From assembly GCA_002393725.1 (NCBI GenBank), contig DGTJ01000120.1:10872-24326 (forward strand): a stretch of DNA of 13,455 bases, in the 5' to 3' direction. Both the position numbers and the translations under genes were made by a program. The stretch comes from Prevotella sp. UBA4339. Lineage in GTDB: Bacteria; Bacteroidota; Bacteroidia; Bacteroidales; Bacteroidaceae. The notes below the pieces were generated by a model that was not told where the DNA came from, did no database searches, and saw only the letters and a program-made list of their open reading frames with translations. Below, in pieces: positions 1 to 5,600 of the stretch (the first letter of the stretch is position 1; each line of letters starts with the position of its first letter).

Positions 1-48
1 CCACATTCCTCATTCCACATTCCTCGCATCACCACATTCCACAAATTT
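1..48. repeat. Short imperfect direct repeats (CCACATTCC)
   Basis: The nonamer CCACATTCC occurs three times, at 1-9, 15-23 and 32-40, within pyrimidine-rich DNA with CATTCC spacers. The array runs off the left edge, so its full size is unknown. It carries no convincing reading frame. Its role is not visible from the sequence. Confidence 0.6.
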
Positions 49-116
49 GCTGCAAAGTTAGCAAATAATTGCGAATTGTGCATTGTGCATTGTGAATTAT
101 TTAGTACTTTTGCAGC
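49..116. repeat. Imperfect inverted repeat around a 7-bp tandem repeat
   Basis: Two 22-bp arms, 49-70 and 95-116, are inverted copies matching at 18 of 22 positions. The perfect parts are GCTGCAAA with TTTGCAGC at the outer ends and AAATAATT with AATTATTT at the inner ends. The 24-bp centre (71-94) contains a tandem ATTGTGC/ATTGTGC/ATTGTGA heptamer. The right arm includes the -7 box of the yitT-like gene. The left arm carries a matching -7-like TAACTTTG on the minus strand (60 to 53). Confidence 0.6.
83..112 (+). promoter_or_regulatory. Promoter of the YitT-like gene
   Basis: TTG at 83-85, exactly 19 bp, then TACTTTTG at 105-112. This matches the Bacteroidetes -33/-7 pattern closely. The -33 TTG is the middle copy of a 7-bp tandem repeat. 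The predicted leader is about 15 nt, A-rich (TTAGGAAAAA), and leads to the ATG at 131. Confidence 0.75.
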
Positions 117-130
117 CAAATTAGGAAAAA

Positions 131-1048
131 ATGACCAAAATAGGAATCTCTAAAGCTGTATTTCTCACAGAATTGCGCGACTATGTGATGATTTTCATCG
201 CTATGATGTCTTACTGTATAGGATGGAACGTCTTCCTGCTTCCTAACAGTATCACGACAGGCGGTGTGCCTGGTGTGTCATCCGTTGTCTTCTGGGGTAC
301 CGGAATCCCTGTGCAGTGGACGTATTTCAGCATCAATGCCGTATTGCTTCTGATAGCCCTGAGGATACTCGGCTGGAAATTCTGTGTGAAGACCATCTAT
401 GCGGTATTGGTGCTGACGCTGTCTACTACTTATGTCGGTGCCAACTATCATGGTCATCTGCTGCATGACGAGCCTTTCATGGCTTCCATCATAGGCGCTG
501 TGTTCTGCGGTTCTGGAGTGGGACTGGGTCTTGCCTCGAATGGCTCTACAGGAGGAACGGACATCATCGCTGCGATAGTCAACAAGTATCGCGACATCTC
601 TCTGGGCAGGGTGATTCTGATATGCGACGTGATAATCATTTCGAGTTCATACCTTGTACTTAAGAGTTGGGAGAAGGTGATCTACGGCTATGTGGTGCTC
701 TACGTCACTGCATTCTGTATCGACTGGGTGGTCAATTCTATGCGCCGCTCGGTGCAGTTCTTCATTATCTCTGAGAGGTATCATGAGATAGGTCAGCGCA
801 TCAATCGCGAGCCTCATCGCGGATGTACCGTCATCGATGCCCAGGGATTCTATTCCGGGCGTGACGTAAAGATACTCTTCGTGCTTGCCAAGCGCCGCCA
901 GAGTGAGCTTATCTTCCGTATCATCAATGAGATAGACCCTCACGCCTTTGTGTCGCAGAGTGCTGTCATAGGTGTATATGGTGAGGGATTTGACAGCTTC
1001 AAGGTGCGCACAAAAAAGCCGAAAGCGATACCCGAAGAGAAAGTTTAA
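131..1048 (+). CDS. YitT family membrane protein (DUF161 + DUF2179)
   Basis: Integral inner-membrane protein of the YitT family, which is widespread but has no settled biochemical function. The 305 residues contain about six hydrophobic segments (roughly 18-38, 50-75, 80-102, 115-135, 158-178, 182-202). They carry the family's small-residue motifs: PNSITTGGVPG at residues 38-48 and SNGSTGGTD at 136-144, which look like internally duplicated half-repeats. The C-terminal soluble part (about 205-300, starting SVQFFIIS) is the DUF2179 domain, with the typical GCTVIDAQGFYSG and VFVSQ-like strands. Length is normal for the family. The ATG at 131 fits the promoter ending at 112 and no other start is needed. 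The TAA stop lies inside the operator of the next gene. A transport or permease-like role is often assumed, but nothing here shows a substrate. Confidence 0.9.
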   Translation: MTKIGISKAVFLTELRDYVMIFIAMMSYCIGWNVFLLPNSITTGGVPGVSSVVFWGTGIPVQWTYFSINAVLLLIALRILGWKFCVKTIYAVLVLTLSTTYVGANYHGHLLHDEPFMASIIGAVFCGSGVGLGLASNGSTGGTDIIAAIVNKYRDISLGRVILICDVIIISSSYLVLKSWEKVIYGYVVLYVTAFCIDWVVNSMRRSVQFFIISERYHEIGQRINREPHRGCTVIDAQGFYSGRDVKILFVLAKRRQSELIFRIINEIDPHAFVSQSAVIGVYGEGFDSFKVRTKKPKAIPEEKV

Positions 1049-1062
1049 CCTAAAGATAACAT
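1044..1062 (+). promoter_or_regulatory. Direct-repeat operator (Pho-box-like), copy 1
   Basis: TTTAACCTAAAGATAACAT: two half-sites (TTAAC and ATAAC) 11 bp apart. The element starts 49 bp before the -7 box of the CPBP-like gene and overlaps the stop codon of the YitT-like gene. The same 19-mer recurs at 4940-4958 and, with one change, at 5598-5616. Confidence 0.65.
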
Positions 1063-1067
1063 ACATT

Positions 1068-1100
1068 TTGTAGCTTTTCCGTCTTTTCTACGTAACTTTG
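1068..1100 (+). promoter_or_regulatory. Promoter of the CPBP-like gene
   Basis: TAACTTTG at 1093-1100 is a good -7 box followed by CAGCC. A TTG at 1068-1070 is the likely -33, with a rather wide 22-bp spacing. This is what one expects of a promoter that needs an activator bound at the upstream direct repeat. The leader to the ATG at 1124 is about 20 nt. Confidence 0.65.
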
Positions 1101-1123
1101 CAGCCGGAAAGAGACTAAAACAG

Positions 1124-1927
1124 ATGAGAAAAGCGATCATGTACCTGTTGTTGGCACTCGGTATTACGCTTGGAGTGTTGTTTGTAGGTGGAGCCATAGG
1201 AGGTTTCATCGTAGGCTTTGTCGATGGGTGGAATGGAGCTAAGAATGGCACGTCAAGTTCTGTTCAATATGGTACAATAGCTGCTGTTGTGATGGTGGTG
1301 CTCTGGACGGTTGCCATGCAGTGGACGTTCATTCGCAATCGTTTCGCATCCTACACTTTAGGCCTCATTCCCAAGAACCGCCTTTGGACGGTTACCCTAA
1401 TGGCTTTCTTTGCATTTGCAGGCATCAATATGCTCGAAATGGTGATTTGTCATCCGCTTGTCGATGGCAATCCGGAGTCGCTGGAGAACTGGCAGTGGAT
1501 AATGGAGCATCGCTGGTTGACGATAATGTTGCTGATACCTGCAGACATTACCTATATGCTGGTGCTCTATGGAGCCATCTTCCGCGAGATTGTGGAGTGG
1601 AAGCCGAATGTCGATCCGAATCTGCTGCCGATATCATTCAGTGTAGTTGTGCTGATACCGATGTTTGTGCTTATCTTTTTTATTGATAGCGATCTTACAA
1701 GGTCACTAATACCTTCCTTTATGTCGATTCAGCTGGCCTGCATGATTTACCTGTGTACCCGCAGCATTGTGCCGTTACTCATCGGCAGTACTCTGGCTGA
1801 TGTGCTGAGTATTGCCTTCTTCGATGCTAATCTTGGTGGCTGGTACTTCATCCCTGCATGCGTCCTGATGTTTGTCGGTGCATGGGGTATATGGAAAGCC
1901 ACAGAGACCTATCGCCCCATAGAGTGA
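1124..1927 (+). CDS. Polytopic membrane protein, possible catalytically dead CPBP-family protein
   Basis: A 267-residue, very hydrophobic protein with about seven or eight membrane segments (roughly 5-33, 50-70, 87-109, 131-153, 167-187, 196-211, 213-232, 239-257). I do not recognise it with certainty. The stretch YMLVLYGAIFREI (residues 144-156) lines up with the CPBP/CAAX-protease motif EExxxRGAIxR. SIVPLLIGSTLADVLS (214-229) lines up with the later motif that normally has a catalytic His. In this alignment the two Glu become Tyr144 and Met145, the Arg becomes Tyr149 and the His becomes Ser222. If it belongs to the family it has therefore lost protease activity and may be a partner or binding protein. 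The gene has its own promoter with an upstream 11-bp direct repeat. Its TGA stop abuts the convergent response-regulator stop with no gap. Confidence 0.75.
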   Translation: MRKAIMYLLLALGITLGVLFVGGAIGGFIVGFVDGWNGAKNGTSSSVQYGTIAAVVMVVLWTVAMQWTFIRNRFASYTLGLIPKNRLWTVTLMAFFAFAGINMLEMVICHPLVDGNPESLENWQWIMEHRWLTIMLLIPADITYMLVLYGAIFREIVEWKPNVDPNLLPISFSVVVLIPMFVLIFFIDSDLTRSLIPSFMSIQLACMIYLCTRSIVPLLIGSTLADVLSIAFFDANLGGWYFIPACVLMFVGAWGIWKATETYRPIE

Positions 1928-2626
1928 CTATTCCACTATCAGCTGCAGGCCTACTCCGCGAACGGTCTTCAGCGTGATGCGCGGTTCGTCGGCAAGGAGT
2001 TTCCTTAGTTTGTTTACGAAGACGTCGAGCGAGCGTGAGGCGAAATAGTCATCCTCCGTGTTCCAGAATCGGCTTAGGATAGCCTCGCGGCGCACCACGT
2101 TGTTCTTATTGTCGGCTAAGAGTGCCAGGATAAGTGCTTCGCGCTGGGTAATGGTCTGCGAGGTCCCGTCTTCATCATTGCGCAGTGTGGCATGACTGGC
2201 GTCGAGGGTGTATTTGCCCAGTTTGTAATGTGTCGTCTCCTTCTGAGTCTTGGCACCTCCGCGCATCTTCATCAGAGCCTGTATGTGAGCATCGAGCTCC
2301 TCAGGCACGAATGGCTTTTTCACGTAGTTGTTGATGCCGAGCCGATAGCCAGCCTTCACATCGTTGGGCGAGGTGAGGGCAGAGGTGAAGATGATAATGA
2401 CGTCGCCGTCAGTCTCACGTATGCGCTCCACCATTTCAAAACCGTTCATTACTGGCATGTCAATATCTGAGATGATGACGTCCGGATGAGTCTCTTCCCA
2501 GGCTTTCACGCCCTCCTTGCCGTTGGAGGCTGTTGTTACCTCATAGCCCCCAATGATGTCTTCAAGGCCCGTCTTCTCGATATAGGCCAGCGATTCATCG
2601 TCTTCTACCAATAGCAATTTGATCAT
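1928..2626 (-). CDS. OmpR-family response regulator
   Basis: Cytoplasmic two-component transcription factor of 232 residues. The receiver domain (about 1-120) has the acidic pair Asp9/Asp10, the phospho-acceptor Asp54 in IISDIDMP, the switch residue in FTSA (Ser82) and Lys104 in KKPF. The output domain (about 133-231) is an OmpR/PhoB winged helix, with the recognition helix in the SLDVFVNKLRKLL stretch and the closing wing in VRGVGLQL. The usual GADDY before the lysine reads GINNY, a variant seen in some Bacteroidetes regulators. The ATG overlaps the kinase stop codon (ATGA), so the pair is co-transcribed and translationally coupled. Regulators of this class bind direct repeats with about 11-bp spacing, the layout of the three operators in this window, so those sites are candidate targets (inference). 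It does not look like the RprY subgroup. The target genes and signal are unknown. Confidence 0.93.
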   Translation of the reverse strand: MIKLLLVEDDESLAYIEKTGLEDIIGGYEVTTASNGKEGVKAWEETHPDVIISDIDMPVMNGFEMVERIRETDGDVIIIFTSALTSPNDVKAGYRLGINNYVKKPFVPEELDAHIQALMKMRGGAKTQKETTHYKLGKYTLDASHATLRNDEDGTSQTITQREALILALLADNKNNVVRREAILSRFWNTEDDYFASRSLDVFVNKLRKLLADEPRITLKTVRGVGLQLIVE

Positions 2627-3921
2627 TTCGTCTGTTTAGGGATATAAAGTGTAAATTCGGAATACTTGTCTTTCTCGCTCGATACTGTCACCTTTCCGCC
2701 GTGGGCCTGCATCACCTGGTCCACATAGTTCAGCCCGAGGCCGAAGCCCGAGACACCGCCCTTGCGGTTTTTCTCGTGGATGGCTGCACGCCCGAACTTG
2801 TCGAAGATTATCTGTTGTTCCTCCTTTGTGATGCCGATACCATTGTCGCGAACCTTTAGCAGTACGTTCTTGTCTGTATCGAATGTCTTGATGCTTATCT
2901 TGATGTCGTCCTTGGAGTATTTGATGGCATTGTCGATGAGGTTGGCGATGGCTTCTGTGAGATACTGCTCGTCGGCAAGTACGCTCTTGACCTCCAGGCG
3001 GGTGGTGATCTCGATAGGCTTCGAGGCTTTTGTCTTTGCCTTCTCTACGAGGTCGTCGATTATGGGCTCCAGCTCCACCTCGTTCTTGTTGAGTATCAGC
3101 TTCTTGTTCTCCAGTTTCGATATGGTCAGCAGCTTGTTGACGAGTGCCAGCAGATGTTCTGCCTCGTCTTCGATGATAGTGTAGTATTTCTCCTTTATCT
3201 GCGGCTTGTCGTCCACCTTTCCGCTGTGCAGGAAGTGTGCTCCCATGATGATGCTTGAGAGTGGTGACTTCATGTCGTGTACCATAGCATACGAGAAGTC
3301 GTTGCGCAGTTCGGCCATCTGTTCCTGCTCGGTGATGAATTGCAGCAGCTGTATGATGATGATGGCAAAAAATCCCAGGATGATGGCGCTGATGAGGAAC
3401 AGCGGACTTAGTCTGCTGGCAAGTTCGGGGTAGGGATTGTTGAGCGCTATCTGTATGGCTCTTGACTGGTCGCGGCGGATGCTGACGGGCTTCGTCTTCA
3501 GCGACCAGCTGGTGCTGCGGTCGTTGTTCTGCTTGAGTACGTTCCCTTTGGCATCGATCTCCTGTATCGTGACGTCGCGGTTGATTTGTACTACGCTGAG
3601 CAGTGAGTCTACGTAGCCAGCCACCTTGTCGAGGGATATTTCTGAGTGATACATCCGGCTCAGTGCATCATTCATGCCTTCTACGGATGATGCCAGCGAG
3701 AGGTTGCCACGAGCCTCTGGCAGTCTCAGCGTGTCGCCTTCAGTGACTATCTCTGCCCTGCCGTAGCTCTCGTAGAACATTGCCCACATCAGTTGGTTGC
3801 CGGCTCGCTCGGTGATGTCTTTCGTTACCGAGCGGTAGGTCATCCACATGTAGAGCCCCAACAGCAATAGCACCGCTGCGGCACTAATGATAGATACGTT
3901 TTTATATCTGTTAGAATGCAT
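2623..3921 (-). CDS. Membrane sensor histidine kinase
   Basis: Partner kinase of the downstream response regulator, 432 residues from the ATG at 3921-3919. It has an N-terminal anchor (about 9-29), a periplasmic sensor of about 140 residues with no family I recognise, a second membrane helix (about 173-195), and no HAMP domain. The HisKA helix contains the phospho-acceptor His215 (MVHDMKSPLSS). The ATPase domain shows the N box (LIDNAIKYS), G1 (VRDNGIGI), F box (IFDKFGR) and G2 (GFGLGLNYV), all intact, so it should be active. A longer frame beginning at a TTG at 3933 is rejected, because that codon lies inside the -7 box. With the chosen start the mRNA leader is only about six nucleotides. 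Its stop overlaps the regulator's ATG. The signal sensed is unknown. Confidence 0.92.
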   Translation of the reverse strand: MHSNRYKNVSIISAAAVLLLLGLYMWMTYRSVTKDITERAGNQLMWAMFYESYGRAEIVTEGDTLRLPEARGNLSLASSVEGMNDALSRMYHSEISLDKVAGYVDSLLSVVQINRDVTIQEIDAKGNVLKQNNDRSTSWSLKTKPVSIRRDQSRAIQIALNNPYPELASRLSPLFLISAIILGFFAIIIIQLLQFITEQEQMAELRNDFSYAMVHDMKSPLSSIIMGAHFLHSGKVDDKPQIKEKYYTIIEDEAEHLLALVNKLLTISKLENKKLILNKNEVELEPIIDDLVEKAKTKASKPIEITTRLEVKSVLADEQYLTEAIANLIDNAIKYSKDDIKISIKTFDTDKNVLLKVRDNGIGITKEEQQIIFDKFGRAAIHEKNRKGGVSGFGLGLNYVDQVMQAHGGKVTVSSEKDKYSEFTLYIPKQTK

Positions 3922-3930
3922 ATCTGCCTG

Positions 3931-3961
3931 CAAAGGTACGAATAAGTGAGTGAATCGCCAA
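3931..3961 (-). promoter_or_regulatory. Promoter of the kinase-regulator operon
   Basis: On the minus strand: TTG at 3961-3959, 20 bp, TACCTTTG at 3938-3931, then CAGGC. This is a strong match to the Bacteroidetes consensus. The kinase ATG is at 3921, which leaves almost no leader. Directly upstream is a 7-bp direct repeat (ATTTATT at 3962-3968 and 3972-3978, plus strand). Confidence 0.75.
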
Positions 3962-3993
3962 ATTTATTCGGATTTATTTTCCCGTCTGAAGGC

Positions 3994-4010
3994 AAACCGC
4001 TCTTGCGGCT
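3994..4010 (-). terminator. Weak hairpin at the end of the HU-like gene
   Basis: On the minus strand a 6-bp GC-rich stem (AGCCGC with GCGGTT, one G-T pair) closes a 4-nt loop and is followed by a short U run. Part of the HU stop codon lies in the stem. The U tract is very short, so termination may be partial and some transcription could continue into the kinase operon. Confidence 0.35.
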
Positions 4011-4632
4011 ATTTGCTGAGCACGTAGTACTTCTGGCTGCCTCGGCCTCTGAATGTTATGCCCGACGAGGGGTCGAGTGCCAGCTTCCTCAGCTCTGTAG
4101 TGGCTGCTGTGCGTGAAAGTCCTGTCAGCCTCACGTAGTCGGGCACTCTCATAAACATGTTCTTCTCGAGGAACTCGCGTGCCTTCTGTGTGCGCTCCTC
4201 GAGGTTAAGGGCCGGCTTGCGCAATCGGCTGATGCCACCTCTTTCCAACACACATCTGTTGCGTGTGATTCGGATAAGCTCCGGGTCTGCCCTGTACGAT
4301 ACGCCCGATACCTGGATGCTCTTGGCATTTCTTGTGCTCTCGCCCTCCTCGAAGGCGTCCTGCAGCATGTCGCTCCTCACGCCGAGCTTTGCGTGGAAGG
4401 TGCCGATGCCGTCGAGCTTTACGGAATAGCCCTCAGACATGCTGAGGCTGAGTTTCTCGCTTACCAATGAGAGCACGCCCAGTATCTGGCTCTCTTCCAT
4501 GTGCCCCTCTCTGGCACAGAGGCTTACAAACTGCTCGTAGTTCATCGGTGTCAGCTCCATCTTGTAGTAGGCCTGCGTCCTTCCTGTGCCGTTTAGGTCG
4601 GCAATTTCCTGTTTGATATATTTCGCGTACAT
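4009..4632 (-). CDS. HU-like DNA-binding protein with C-terminal winged helix (HU-HIG type)
   Basis: A 207-residue nucleoid-type protein. The N-terminal half (about 1-125) is an HU/IHF-like domain of the Bacteroidetes kind: a start region (KYIKQEIADLNGTG) followed by a long helical part and the strand VKLDGIGTFHAKLGVRS. The C-terminal 65 residues (about 143-207) form a winged helix: a helix-turn-helix in MRVPDYVRLTGLSRTAATTELRKL and a basic wing (FRGRGSQKYYVLSK). HU domains fused to a winged helix, Ig domain or Gly-rich tail are known as the HU-HIG group. The frame could start 18 codons earlier (4686), but the -7 box at 4663-4656 lies inside that extension, so the ATG at 4632-4630 is preferred. 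Four 21-bp tandem repeats lie just upstream of the promoter, which suggests self-regulation (inference). Whether it is architectural or a specific repressor is not clear. Confidence 0.85.
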   Translation of the reverse strand: MYAKYIKQEIADLNGTGRTQAYYKMELTPMNYEQFVSLCAREGHMEESQILGVLSLVSEKLSLSMSEGYSVKLDGIGTFHAKLGVRSDMLQDAFEEGESTRNAKSIQVSGVSYRADPELIRITRNRCVLERGGISRLRKPALNLEERTQKAREFLEKNMFMRVPDYVRLTGLSRTAATTELRKLALDPSSGITFRGRGSQKYYVLSK

Positions 4633-4655
4633 AGTCTGATAGTTTGATTCGAGTG

Positions 4656-4663
4656 CAAAGATA
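4656..4663 (-). promoter_or_regulatory. -7 box of the HU-like gene
   Basis: TATCTTTG on the minus strand, followed by CACTC. No clean TTG sits 19-21 bp upstream (TGG is closest), so the promoter may be weak or dependent on factors at the repeat array that begins at 4688. It sets the start codon of the HU-like gene at 4632. Confidence 0.6.
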
Positions 4664-4687
4664 CACAAAACTTCCGAAAATGCCATA

Positions 4688-4771
4688 ACTGCGTCGGAGT
4701 TTTATCAAGTGCCGTCGCAGATTTGTCAAACTCCGACGTGGTTTCAACAAACGCCGAGGCGGTTTCAGCTT
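4688..4771. repeat. Four tandem 21-bp imperfect repeats
   Basis: Units at 4688-4708, 4709-4729, 4730-4750 and 4751-4771, each exactly 21 bp. The plus-strand consensus is roughly ACKCCGWCGNRGTTTYANCAA. The second G of the CCGWCG core, the core C-G, G12 and the TT are kept in all four, while the flanks vary. Two helical turns per unit put every copy on the same DNA face. The array starts 25 bp upstream of the HU-like gene's -7 box. Because 21 is a multiple of three, minus-strand frames through it read as 7-residue repeats (LRRSLTN-like or FDKTPTx-like), but none looks like a real gene. Confidence 0.75.
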
Positions 4772-4939
4772 GCAAAGGAACCTTGGATGCCTTTACCCCA
4801 GGGCTGAGGATGCTTTAGGTAGGCACTCTCTCTGTTTTGTGTCAGGTCAGGCTCTCACTAATGTACCCGTATGCCTATAGGGAGGGTTATCTGGTCTGGT
4901 AGGGAACCGATTTTAGACAAATTTAACGCAGGAATGACA

Positions 4940-4967
4940 TTTAACCTAAAGATAACATTCGGATAAC
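4940..4967 (+). promoter_or_regulatory. Direct-repeat operator (Pho-box-like), copy 2, with a third half-site
   Basis: TTTAACCTAAAGATAACAT at 4940-4958 is identical to the copy at 1044-1062. A third ATAAC at 4963-4967 continues the 11-bp phase, so half-sites begin at 4941, 4952 and 4963. The element starts 50 bp before the -7 box of the DUF3836 gene. Confidence 0.68.
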
Positions 4968-4989
4968 TTAATGTTATTGCAACTTGTCG

Positions 4990-4997
4990 TACCTTTG
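4990..4997 (+). promoter_or_regulatory. -7 box of the DUF3836 gene
   Basis: TACCTTTG followed by CAACG. At the 19-bp position upstream there is TTA (4968-4970) rather than TTG, consistent with a promoter that needs an activator at the adjacent direct repeats. The leader to the ATG at 5039 is about 38 nt. Confidence 0.65.
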
Positions 4998-5038
4998 CAA
5001 CGTCAAACAGATAAAGTAACAATTAAAACTCGAAAGTT

Positions 5039-5524
5039 ATGGAATCAATTATCACAGTAGCAACAGTCATGACAATGTACATGAACGCCGTAAACAGCAA
5101 CGATGCAAACTATATGTACAACGGTGATATGGAAGACGGCAAGGTAAACAAGATAGAGGTTTACGAGCGTAATGACGACCAGCGTATGGAGCATAAGGTG
5201 GAGTACTGCTACTATTATGATGAGCAGGGACGCCTCTCTGGCAAGGAGAAACTTTCCTGGGACGAGACCAAGAAGGAGTGGACGAAGGACAGCCGCCTGA
5301 CATATAAATATTATAAGAACGGATACAACGTCGAGGTAAGCCACTGGAACAGTGATAAGCAGCAGTACGACCTGCCGGCAGAGGTGACGCTCTATCGCTC
5401 ACAGGCTCCCAACCTTACCACTGTCAGGACATATAAGATGAATGAGCGTCAGGACAATATGTATCTCACAAGCAGCATGATCGTGCTTGAACCCATCGAG
5501 AGCAGGCTGCTGGCTATCAGATAA
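5039..5524 (+). CDS. DUF3836-like small protein
   Basis: A 161-residue protein resembling DUF3836, a Bacteroides/Prevotella family of unknown function. Its members are usually exported and built from short YxYDxxGR-type strands. Visible here are EYCYYYDEQGRLSGKEKLSWD (about residues 55-75), then KEWTKDSRLTYKYYKNGYNV, then HWNSDKQQYDL, a strand-turn-strand pattern typical of the family. The N-terminus is odd. It has a mildly hydrophobic stretch (SIITVATVMTMYMNAV) but no early Lys or Arg and no good signal-peptidase site, so export is uncertain. The gene stands alone, with an operator of three 11-bp half-sites upstream and a strong terminator downstream. It shares its upstream element with the M16 peptidase gene and the CPBP-like gene. 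The family call is fairly good; the function is unknown. Confidence 0.8.
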   Translation: MESIITVATVMTMYMNAVNSNDANYMYNGDMEDGKVNKIEVYERNDDQRMEHKVEYCYYYDEQGRLSGKEKLSWDETKKEWTKDSRLTYKYYKNGYNVEVSHWNSDKQQYDLPAEVTLYRSQAPNLTTVRTYKMNERQDNMYLTSSMIVLEPIESRLLAIR

Positions 5525-5557
5525 CAGATTTCAAATTAACTCTCTCTAAATATATTT

Positions 5558-5600
5558 CCCGCCATGCATGAGCGATCATGTGTGGCGGGTCTAATTTTTT
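5558..5600 (+). terminator. Rho-independent terminator after the DUF3836 gene
   Basis: A 13-bp stem (5558-5570 with 5577-5589, two G-T pairs) encloses a 6-nt loop (AGCGAT) and is followed by CTAATTTTTT. The last Ts (5598-5600) are also the first bases of the operator of the M16 gene. Confidence 0.85.

Larger units (their letters stand above)
4687..5038. other. 352-bp divergent control region
   Basis: This gene-free stretch lies between the HU-like gene (leftward) and the DUF3836 gene (rightward). It holds the 21-bp repeats at its left end and the direct-repeat operator and promoter of the DUF3836 gene at its right end. The middle part, about 4772-4939, has no reading frame, hairpin or promoter I can support. 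It contains only a minus-strand -7-like TTCCTTTG (4780-4773) without a -33, and a CCTATAGG palindrome at 4874-4881. Confidence 0.6.

Noticed and set aside
1928..3921. Assigning the two-component pair to RprXY
   Set aside because: The receiver reads GINNYVKKPF where RprY proteins I recall have GADDYITKPF, and the overall receiver sequence is not close. No symbol is given.
3922..3933. TTG start adding four residues to the histidine kinase
   Set aside because: The TTG is part of the -7 box (TACCTTTG) and so lies upstream of the predicted transcript start.
4633..4686. 18-codon N-terminal extension of the HU-like protein
   Set aside because: The extension contains the -7 box of the gene's own promoter and does not match the HU family start.
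4433..4775. Two minus-strand frames (4433-4750 and 4593-4775) crossing the 21-bp repeats
   Set aside because: They overlap the HU-like gene in other frames, and their heptad-like repeats follow from the 21-bp period. No promoter or start context supports them.
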